Source of the DNA: Paenibacillus hunanensis
GTDB taxonomy: Bacteria; Bacillota; Bacilli; Paenibacillales; Paenibacillaceae
Direction of reading: 5' to 3'
NCBI RefSeq assembly: GCF_014645615.1
Contig: NZ_BMMB01000003.1
Span: forward strand, 1 to 64,000
DNA length: 64,000 nt
The first letter of the stretch is position 1, and each line of letters opens with the position of its first letter. This document shows positions 57,237-64,000 of the stretch, piece by piece. The position numbers and the translations under genes are program-made. The notes beneath the pieces were generated by a model that saw only the letters and a list, made by a program, of their open reading frames with translations, was not told the DNA's origin and ran no database searches.

Positions 57237-57272
57237 AAAAAAGCATCCTGTAACTTTTATGGATGCTTTTTT
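57237..57272. terminator. Bidirectional terminator
   Basis: AAAAAAGCATCC pairs with GGATGCTTTTTT around a 12-base loop, serving both converging genes. Confidence 0.85.
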
Positions 57273-57315
57273 AGATTGTATGTGTTCTATGAATAGTTAA
57301 CTTTAAAACTTAAAG

Positions 57316-58695
57316 CTACAACCACTCATATACAAGAACTTCGCCATCCGCACCAGAAGCATCCAAAATGTCAACTCCTGCTTTAGATTTACTAAGTGAG
57401 AATTTGGAAAAGTTTGTCGTTTTGGTTCGCTCATCATATCTACTTAACATGCCATTCCATCCCATAATGAAAGAAGCAATTTCTTTCTGAGTCATTCCGC
57501 TATGTCCAGTGTAGTCTTCAAAAAAGCTTTTACTGGCAAGAAAATATTCATTCGAAGGCGTCCACGAAGCGTATTTCAGATCAGTTGAGGTTTCTTTTTC
57601 TGCATAGAAGCCTGTGTCTTTATCCGTTTGTGCCTTACGTTTGGGGCGTCCTGAAGCGGTTAGAGATTCTGTAGGTTTTTTAATATGATGTGATTCGCGT
57701 GATATTCCAAGAGTAAAAGGATTGGGTTCTACATAATTAATTGCTTCTCTTTTGACTTCGTTATATATACGTTCTAATTCCTTATATAAGTTAGAAGCAT
57801 GCCGCTGAAATAAAATGAGATGTCGCTTTTGAGTTTCTTCTTGTAGTAATTTTGCTTGTTCAGATAATTTTGTCAAATCAGCATCTGGAGCAGGTACAGC
57901 CGTACGATCAGTAGGTGATATTTGAATAGGATCATATAGTAACTCACGTGCATACAAAGCTTGTCCCCAATCGCCAGCTTTTTTTAAAATATGATCCGTT
58001 GAGTGTTCTGAGCTTGATGTAATATCGAGCCAGGCAATATCCAAATATTGATCCTTCTCTTTATCAATCAGCGCACTGACCACAATATCGGGGCGTGTAT
58101 CACCACGTTTCGCCTGATAAATCACTCTTAGACCGTCAGCTGGCTTTACATTGATGACCTTGGTCACATAAGACTCAATCCAGTAGCCTGCTTGACGTCC
58201 AATTTTACGATAATCTCCGAATGTGAGTGTATCGGTATCAAAATTTTCTAATAACGCATTCATGTAACCATCCACAGCTGGAATATTTGCAAATGCACGT
58301 GTGATGATTAATTGTCTTGCTTTGTCTACTTCTGCACTGACTTGATTCATGTAATTTTCCAGATGAGTTTCATATTCTACTAAAAGATCGCGGATTATTT
58401 TATTTGAAGGAGTATCCTGTGGTATATAAGCTTCACCAAGTTTACGTTGTATTGGAGAAGAGGAATGGAGTGAATGAGCAGATACAATCGAATGCGAATT
58501 AGTATTCATAGGAGGAGTTTTGCTAGTCATGATGGACTGTCCTACCGCTTGATTTCCCAGATGCTTTTGCAGTTGATGTACATTCATTTCTTTCATACGA
58601 TCCGTAGAAAATGTCGGTGATGAATGGGTAGAATTTACTTGCGTATGCGAGCGAGGTTTGAAAAGCTGGCGGGGAGATTGCTCATTGTATACCAT
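57316..58695 (-). CDS. Putative effector/toxin with a GNQAV-type N-terminal motif
   Basis: A 459-residue protein of lower GC than its neighbours. Near the N-terminus is LQKHLGNQAVGQSI (residues about 42-55), then SPIQRKLGEAYIP (about 80-92); these two motifs typify DUF4157-type proteins and cargo of extracellular contractile injection systems. The middle holds GDTRPDIVVSALIDKEKDQYLDIAWLDI, in part GDTRPDIVVSAL and YLDIAWLDITSSS, which recalls a PD-(D/E)XK nuclease with an altered last residue. The C-terminal 100 residues are unrecognised. AAAGGAG precedes the ATG. No immunity gene or injection-system gene is adjacent. Confidence 0.6.
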   Translation of the reverse strand: MVYNEQSPRQLFKPRSHTQVNSTHSSPTFSTDRMKEMNVHQLQKHLGNQAVGQSIMTSKTPPMNTNSHSIVSAHSLHSSSPIQRKLGEAYIPQDTPSNKIIRDLLVEYETHLENYMNQVSAEVDKARQLIITRAFANIPAVDGYMNALLENFDTDTLTFGDYRKIGRQAGYWIESYVTKVINVKPADGLRVIYQAKRGDTRPDIVVSALIDKEKDQYLDIAWLDITSSSEHSTDHILKKAGDWGQALYARELLYDPIQISPTDRTAVPAPDADLTKLSEQAKLLQEETQKRHLILFQRHASNLYKELERIYNEVKREAINYVEPNPFTLGISRESHHIKKPTESLTASGRPKRKAQTDKDTGFYAEKETSTDLKYASWTPSNEYFLASKSFFEDYTGHSGMTQKEIASFIMGWNGMLSRYDERTKTTNFSKFSLSKSKAGVDILDASGADGEVLVYEWL

Positions 58696-58799
58696 AGTTA
58701 TTCTCCTTTATTGAAGTATGTGCAATCCATTTTTGTAAACGCCTTCATTGACAAACGCATACTTTATATAAGAAACTATAAAAGGATTAAAAGCAAATA

Positions 58800-58839
58800 T
58801 GCTCGGAAATCGCCTACATATCAACGTTTTTCCGAGCAC
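58800..58839 (-). terminator. Probable ldh terminator
   Basis: TGCTCGGAAA pairs with TTTCCGAGCA; on the minus strand the hairpin follows the ldh stop by 66 bases and is followed by a loosely T-rich stretch. Confidence 0.5.
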
Positions 58840-58904
58840 ATATCTGCTTTCATATCGCTTGTGCTGAAGCCTTATATACGACTGGCTTCGATGAATAATT
58901 TTAC

Positions 58905-59834
58905 TCAAATATTCAACTGTGCAATCTGATCCTTAAGTTTCTGTGCTGATGCACGTAACAGTTCTTCCTCCTGAGCATTCAGTGGAATTTGCAGCTTCTC
59001 ACGAATACCTTCGCGTCCTACAATGGATGGTACGCCGAGATATACATCGGAGATGCCGTGATAATCATCCAGCAGGGAAGACACGTTCAGTACAGCATGC
59101 TCATTTTGCAAAATAGCCGCGACAATCCGATCCAATGCCAGAGCAATTGCATAGGATGTGGAGCCTTTTGCATTGATGATCTCATAAGCGGCATTTTTTG
59201 TGCTGTTGAAAATATCGTCGCGTTCTGCTTGCTCGAAGTCGATCTCAGCTCCGGCAACGTTTGCAAGACTCCATACTGGAAGCTCGGAATCGCCGTGCTC
59301 GCCGATAATATGAGCATGAATACTGCGCGGATCGATTTCTTTATGTTTACCGATCAGATAACGGAAGCGCGCGCTATCCAGCAGGGTACCGGAGCCGATG
59401 ACACGGTTCGCTGGCCAGCCGCTTTTTTTCCAGGATACATAGCTGAGAATGTCTACCGGATTGGTAGCGATCAGCAGAATGCCATGATTGTTATACTTGG
59501 TAATACTTTTAATAATGTCGTCGAAGATGGCTGCATTGCGATTAAGCAGATCGATCCGAGTTTCACCCGGACGCTGGTTGGAACCGGCAGCGATGATGAT
59601 AATATCGGCGTCCTTACAGTCGGAATAATCGCCAGCCCAGAGTTTCACTCCACCTACGAAAGGCAGTCCATGGTTCATATCAAGGGCTTCGCCCAGTGCA
59701 AGATCTTTATTGGCATCGATAAACACAAGCTCGGACATACGGTTGCGTAACAGCAGAGTATACGCAGTGGTAGCGCCTACAGCGCCTGTGCCAATGACAA
59801 CGACACGATGAGGTTTGGATACGGATTCAGGCAT
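58905..59834 (-). CDS. ldh: L-lactate dehydrogenase
   Basis: A 309-residue LDH: Rossmann loop VIGTGAVGATTAY, substrate Arg in QRPGETRIDLL, NPVDILSYV, the Asp/Arg pair in DSARFRYLIG and catalytic His in HIIGEHGDSE. It reduces pyruvate to L-lactate with NADH during fermentation. AAGGAGATG precedes the ATG. The Gln rather than Arg before RPGE indicates lactate, not malate, specificity. Confidence 0.95.
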   Translation of the reverse strand: MPESVSKPHRVVVIGTGAVGATTAYTLLLRNRMSELVFIDANKDLALGEALDMNHGLPFVGGVKLWAGDYSDCKDADIIIIAAGSNQRPGETRIDLLNRNAAIFDDIIKSITKYNNHGILLIATNPVDILSYVSWKKSGWPANRVIGSGTLLDSARFRYLIGKHKEIDPRSIHAHIIGEHGDSELPVWSLANVAGAEIDFEQAERDDIFNSTKNAAYEIINAKGSTSYAIALALDRIVAAILQNEHAVLNVSSLLDDYHGISDVYLGVPSIVGREGIREKLQIPLNAQEEELLRASAQKLKDQIAQLNI

Positions 59835-60082
59835 AAATTATCATCTCCTTCTCAGTTTGTGTTACAGATTCGCTACTATTGTAGCCGAAAGAAGGGGCAA
59901 AGTAAAAACAACGTTGTGGAAAACCGATCGAAAAACGGCACATTTCCTTTCGAAAATGCGCGCATCTGTAATCGCTTGTAACTTTTCTGTAAACCACCTA
60001 TCAAAAATATAGTTTACTCTAGTATAAGTTGTGATAATGAAACGCTTTAGCTTAGGGCAAGTGTGTGGAAGGAGAATTACCC

Positions 60083-61384
60083 ATGAAGTGGAATATTGCC
60101 AAAGCGCTTCTTACTGGAATATCGATGATCCTTCTTCTTTCAGCTTGTACGTCAACAGGCGGAGATATGGCTCCTGTCAGTGAATCAGTACGCGAACAGC
60201 TCCAGCAATCCAAAGAAGATCAGGGACAAACGATTACACTAAAGAAGACGACCGATTCCAATATAAATAAAGGCGGAGGCCAGGCAGCCGAAGTCGGATA
60301 TAAAATTCAAACTCGCCTCACCGATTTTCAATTACTTAGCGCAAAGGCAGGTCTTGCGTGGGGGATTACACGTAATGAGCTGCGAATCTACGTGACACAG
60401 GATAACGGTAAAACCTGGGACAATGTATCACCAGCCAAAACGGTGACCTTTTCAGAATCGCCTGTATATGGCAGCAGCATCTTTTTCCTGAATCAAAAAA
60501 ATGGCTGGGTCGCACGCAATGCCAATGGTGTCGGTCAAACGCTCATTTTGCACACGATCGATGGTGGACAAAATTGGAATGTACAGACATTTAACAATGA
60601 TGCGACCGTGCTCGGAATGTATTTTGTCGATGAAAATACAGGCTGGGTGATGACATCAACCGATTCGGCTAATAATAAGCAGGAAAAAGCACTGTATCGT
60701 ACACAGGATGGTGGACAAAGCTGGGTGAAGCTCATGCAGAATACCGGTGATTTTGCAGCGAATAACTCCACGCCTAATGCCATCCCACAGACCGGAACTC
60801 TGGTTGGGATGTCGTTCCGCAGTGCACAAAATGGCTTTGCTACCCTTGAGGATAACGGTATGCCAAGACTGTATACGACAGCAGACGGTGGCAAATCCTG
60901 GTCGGAAGGCAAAGAGCTTGTACCGAAGGACGTCGATACATGTGATCGTTTAACGACCGGAAAGCCTCAATTTTTCGGCACCAGCAAGACGAAGGGCTGG
61001 ATGAATATCGGTTGTGTTAGCGGAAGTCAGACGCATTACTTCGGCTATTTCACAGTTGATGGTGGGAAAAGCTGGTCACTTGCTCCATTTTCCTTACAGC
61101 CGCAAAGTGGAATTAATCAAGGAATGGGGCCCACCTTCCTGAACGAAAAGACGGGCTGGTCGATCATTAACGGTGTGATGTTCTACACGGAGAATCAGGG
61201 TAAGAACTGGAAGGCACTTCCGAAAAGCGATACCTTGCAAAATACACTTGTGAATTACCCGGAGCTTGTTAAGCTGCAATTCTTCTCGCGTGAGGTTGGC
61301 TGGCTACTCGTATCCAAAAACGAAGAGCGCCGCTCGTTGCTCATGCAGACGACAGATGGTGGCAAAACATGGCATGTACTTTAG
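60083..61384 (+). CDS. Asp-box (Ycf48/BNR-type) propeller lipoprotein
   Basis: A 433-residue lipoprotein with lipobox LLSAC and at least seven Asp-box turns (DNGKTWDNV, DGGQNWNV, DGGQSWVKL, DGGKSWSEG, DGGKSWSLA, NQGKNWKAL, DGGKTWHVL), which form a sialidase-like beta-propeller outside the membrane. The family includes Ycf48-like and sortilin-like proteins with binding roles. No sialidase Arg triad is visible. ATG 60083 follows GGAGAATT; a frame 18 bases longer is possible. Upstream TGTAACTTTTCT at 59977 weakly resembles the ECF -35 block. Confidence 0.85.
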   Translation: MKWNIAKALLTGISMILLLSACTSTGGDMAPVSESVREQLQQSKEDQGQTITLKKTTDSNINKGGGQAAEVGYKIQTRLTDFQLLSAKAGLAWGITRNELRIYVTQDNGKTWDNVSPAKTVTFSESPVYGSSIFFLNQKNGWVARNANGVGQTLILHTIDGGQNWNVQTFNNDATVLGMYFVDENTGWVMTSTDSANNKQEKALYRTQDGGQSWVKLMQNTGDFAANNSTPNAIPQTGTLVGMSFRSAQNGFATLEDNGMPRLYTTADGGKSWSEGKELVPKDVDTCDRLTTGKPQFFGTSKTKGWMNIGCVSGSQTHYFGYFTVDGGKSWSLAPFSLQPQSGINQGMGPTFLNEKTGWSIINGVMFYTENQGKNWKALPKSDTLQNTLVNYPELVKLQFFSREVGWLLVSKNEERRSLLMQTTDGGKTWHVL

Positions 61385-61417
61385 CTTGAAGATTAGCTCA
61401 TCCGAGCTCACCATAGG

Positions 61418-61457
61418 GAATGGATATCTGTCCAAAGACGGATGTCCATTCTTTTTT
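61418..61457. terminator. Terminator after the Asp-box lipoprotein
   Basis: GAATGGATATCTGTC pairs with GACGGATGTCCATTC (two G-T pairs), a CAAA loop and a run of six T. Confidence 0.85.
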
Positions 61458-61569
61458 ATTTTTTATTTTAAATTAACGATTTCCTCATAAAAAAGTGTTA
61501 CTATAGACCCATCAAATGTTTGAAGCCGGAATAGCCTCCCGCCTTTCGACCTAAAGGATGAATGCCTGT

Positions 61570-62469
61570 ATGAGAATACCGTTTCGACAAAAACGGGCTG
61601 ATTATGGAACCTACAGCTATCTCGAATATTTCTCTTATGTAACCATGCAATGTATTCGTTCCTATCGCCAGTTCATTGAGCTGCGTAAAATCGTAAAAAA
61701 AGAACAGCTCACTACGTATTTCCAGCCGATTATGGATATTCAGAGTGGAGACTGTCTGGGCTATGAAATTTTGAATCGTCCTGCTTTTTCTCAGCTATTT
61801 CCTCATACCGATGCCTTTTATGAATATATTGGTACAACGAATCAGGTGCTTGCCTTTGAGATCTTTTGTCGAGAGCTCTCATTCAAACGTTATGTTGAGG
61901 CGCTTCAGCACTCGTCTGTGCCTGCTGAATGTCATGTATTTTTAAATGTGCATCCAGATGTATTACGTGATCCGAATTATCGCAATGGTGAGACGCTACG
62001 GCAGCTTCATCGATATGGCTTGAAGCCAGAGCAGATCGTGCTTGAAATGACAGAAAAGCAGGCGGTCGAGGATTTTGAGGCGTTTGAGCAAGTGCTGTCA
62101 ACATACCGCGAGCAGGGCTTTCGCATTGCGATTGATGATATCGGCTCAGGCTATAGTAGCCTCAAGGCGATTGTTAGCCTGAAGCCGGAGTTTATCAAGC
62201 TGGATCGTTCCCTTATCCAGCACATCGATACCCGTCCAGATCAGCAGCATATGGTGAAGATGCTACAGGAGTTTGCCCGAAGCTCGGGTACGCATATGAT
62301 CGCAGAAGGAATCGAACGGCCGGAAGAACTTCTTTTTTTACAGCAGCAACAGATTAGCTATGGTCAGGGCTATGCGCTGGGGCGTCCATCTCGCGTCTTG
62401 CAGCATCAGAATCTCGATGACATCATCAAGGGAACGGCACCTTGTCCGTTACGTGCTACAGGGCAATGA
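61570..62469 (+). CDS. EAL-domain cyclic-di-GMP phosphodiesterase
   Basis: A protein of about 299 residues that is mainly one EAL domain. Residues for metal and c-di-GMP are present: Glu in GYEILNRP, Asn in VFLNVHP, Glu in IVLEMTEKQ, the Asp pair in IAIDDIGSGYSS, Lys in FIKLDRSLI, Glu in IAEGIE and Gln in ISYGQGYALGRP. It should be active and lower c-di-GMP, favouring motility over biofilm. No membrane segment or GGDEF domain is present. ATG 61570 is better placed after AAAGG than ATG 61558, which lies directly on it. Confidence 0.88.
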   Translation: MRIPFRQKRADYGTYSYLEYFSYVTMQCIRSYRQFIELRKIVKKEQLTTYFQPIMDIQSGDCLGYEILNRPAFSQLFPHTDAFYEYIGTTNQVLAFEIFCRELSFKRYVEALQHSSVPAECHVFLNVHPDVLRDPNYRNGETLRQLHRYGLKPEQIVLEMTEKQAVEDFEAFEQVLSTYREQGFRIAIDDIGSGYSSLKAIVSLKPEFIKLDRSLIQHIDTRPDQQHMVKMLQEFARSSGTHMIAEGIERPEELLFLQQQQISYGQGYALGRPSRVLQHQNLDDIIKGTAPCPLRATGQ

Positions 62470-62539
62470 TAGCAGATATCCCCATAATATGAGTTGACGT
62501 ATTACCCATCATCCCTTATTCTGGAGTCTACATATTACA

Positions 62540-62815
62540 AGAAAAGATACGAATCAATAACGATGAGCAGGCCCCTTACTTCATATGAGCGCTGTACAGA
62601 GAGGAAATTCACCGGCTGAAAGATTTCCCGTATGCGTTCTGAATAAGCCCTATCCTGTGAGTTGCGTTTGTGACAGTGGTTGCAAACGCCGGTTGCTCCG
62701 TTATCAGCATAGAGATTCATTTTGGCTATGATCATGCGATAGTGTAGAAATGAATGAACTTAGGGTGGTACCACGACACATTCGTCCCTGACGGATGTGT
62801 CTTTTTGTTTTTTTA
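62540..62815 (+). promoter_or_regulatory. T-box leader controlling proS
   Basis: The T-box core AGGGTGGTACCACG stands at 62762-62775, followed by the terminator hairpin GACACATTCG with CGGATGTGTC and a T-run (62775-62812). Upstream, 62545-62670 contains the AGAGAGG and GGCTGAAAGATTTCC elements of Stem I, with a proline-type CCT codon in AAGCCCTATCC as candidate specifier. Uncharged tRNA-Pro would favour the antiterminator and proS expression. Confidence 0.9.
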
Positions 62816-62881
62816 TCCACTTTTCCAATAGGTATATCGCTATTGTGCGCATCTGGTATGTGCTTCATAAAGGAGGAGATT

Positions 62882-64000
62882 GTGTTGAAACAAAGTCAAG
62901 CTTTGATCCATACGTTACGCTCAGCACCAAGTGAAGCAGAGGCGGCTAGTCATCAATTGTTGATTCGCGGAGGTTATATTCGGCAGACAGCAGCTGGTGT
63001 GTATACGTACTTACCATTAGGACGCCGGGTGCTGCATCGCTTAGAGCAACTCATTCGTCAGGCTATGGATGGCGCAGGTGCTCAGGAGATGTTAATGCCT
63101 GCAATGCAGCCTGTAGAGCTATGGCAACAGTCTGGGCGGCATGAGAGCTACGGTGATCATCTGCTTCAATTATCCGATCGTCATGGGCGCGGTTTTGTAT
63201 TAGGGCCAACACATGAGGAACTGATCACGGATCTATTACGTGCGGAACTGGGCTCCTATCGCCAGTTACCTGTTACGCTGTATCAGATTCAGACCAAGTT
63301 CCGCGATGAGAGTCGTCCACGTTCTGGTCTGCTGCGTGGACGCGAATTTCTGATGAAGGATGCGTATTCCTTTGCTACGAATATGCAGGATTTAGATCAG
63401 GCGTATACCTCCATGTATAACGCGTATGAGGAATTGTTTTCACGCTGTAAGCTCCAATTTCGAGCAGTAGAAGCAGATGGAGGAGCGATTAGCGATGCTG
63501 GAGCCACGCATGAATTTATCGCCCTATCTGATGCGGGTGAGGATATTATAGCGTTTTGCACAGATTGTAATTATGCAGCCAATATGGAAAAGGCAGAGTA
63601 TCAAACAGAGTCTGCCTTTTCTGACATCGCATATACGATTGCTCCTGAGCTGATTCATACACCAGATATTCGAACGATTGCACAATTAACCGCCTTTTTA
63701 GCTGTCGATCCATCAGCGATTGCCAAAAGTATAGTATTTCTCGCTGATGGTGAGCCTGTACTCGTACTTGTTCGCGGCGATCATGAGATTAACGAGGTAA
63801 AGTTGAAAAATAATCTAGGAGCTACAGAGCTAATACTTGCTGATGCAGAGAGCGTATTGCGTTTAACTGGAGTACCGATTGGCTTTTTAGGTGGTTATAG
63901 ACTGGATGGACAAGGGGAGCAAGCTACCTCGATTCGAATCCTGATGGACAAGGCGGTATATGCGATGCCAGCAGCTATACTTGGAGGCAATCAGGAGCAT
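62882..64000 (+). CDS. proS: Prolyl-tRNA synthetase (cut by the window end)
   Basis: The first 373 codons of a bacterial-type ProS. Class II motifs are visible: motif 1 YTYLPLGRRVLHRL, GPTHEELITDLLR, and motif 2 FRDESRPRSGLLRGREFLMKD, in part RPRSGLLRGREFLMKD. The insertion domain that edits Ala-tRNA-Pro follows (from about residue 240). It joins proline to tRNA-Pro. GTG 62882 or TTG 62885 is the start, after AGGAGGAG. The T-box in front fits the assignment. Confidence 0.95.
   Translation, partial: MLKQSQALIHTLRSAPSEAEAASHQLLIRGGYIRQTAAGVYTYLPLGRRVLHRLEQLIRQAMDGAGAQEMLMPAMQPVELWQQSGRHESYGDHLLQLSDRHGRGFVLGPTHEELITDLLRAELGSYRQLPVTLYQIQTKFRDESRPRSGLLRGREFLMKDAYSFATNMQDLDQAYTSMYNAYEELFSRCKLQFRAVEADGGAISDAGATHEFIALSDAGEDIIAFCTDCNYAANMEKAEYQTESAFSDIAYTIAPELIHTPDIRTIAQLTAFLAVDPSAIAKSIVFLADGEPVLVLVRGDHEINEVKLKNNLGATELILADAESVLRLTGVPIGFLGGYRLDGQGEQATSIRILMDKAVYAMPAAILGGNQEH

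Overview
The window looks like chromosomal DNA of a Paenibacillus or close relative. The grounds are three SLH repeats on a large secreted nuclease, a copper-amine-oxidase-type stalk domain fused to a beta-propeller, a YoaJ-type expansin, strong AGGAGG ribosome binding sites with frequent TTG/GTG starts, moderate GC, a T-box in front of proS and perfect Bacillus-type Fur boxes. No rRNA, tRNA, CRISPR array or intact transposon was seen.

Layout. 1-4.3 kb: a CcdC-like membrane protein, an ECF sigma factor with its DUF4179-type anti-sigma partner, and a broken GH1 6-phospho-beta-glucosidase. 4.4-13.7 kb: two operons, each with an OmpR-type response regulator, a histidine kinase and a lipoprotein; between them lie an OatA-like SGNH protein and a small secreted protein. 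14.3-15.3 kb: an ACR3-like transporter. 15.6-20.7 kb: Fur-controlled ferric-siderophore uptake (binding lipoprotein, two permeases, ATPase, FhuF-like reductase). 21.1-32.6 kb: an eight-gene NIS (NRPS-independent) siderophore operon that keeps the D-E-F-G-H order of the staphyloferrin B locus but has an ATP-grasp ligase and a diaminobutyrate-type aminotransferase where sbnA/sbnB would be. 32.8-40.5 kb: secreted or wall proteins and small unknowns. 41-47 kb: a PucR regulator with an NCS1 permease, a DUF917 protein and a hydantoinase/oxoprolinase. 47-57 kb: esterase, tyrosine recombinase, permeases, GntR regulator, LRR protein, GNAT. 57-64 kb: a possible injected-effector protein of foreign base composition, L-lactate dehydrogenase, an Asp-box propeller lipoprotein, an EAL protein and T-box-controlled proS (cut by the window end).

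The most unusual structure is a set of four 28-bp sites (13926, 15484, 20851, 40758). Each carries an exact copy of the 11-bp XerD arm of the Bacillus subtilis dif site, a 6-bp TATTTA/TAAATA centre and a diverged second arm. They partition the accessory genes into a one-gene transporter module, the siderophore-uptake module and a module beginning with siderophore biosynthesis. This resembles pdif modules of Acinetobacter plasmids, but on what looks like a Firmicutes chromosome. A non-standard Xer-like recombinase lies 7.7 kb beyond the last site. Whether the sites recombine is inference; the sites and their arrangement are read directly.
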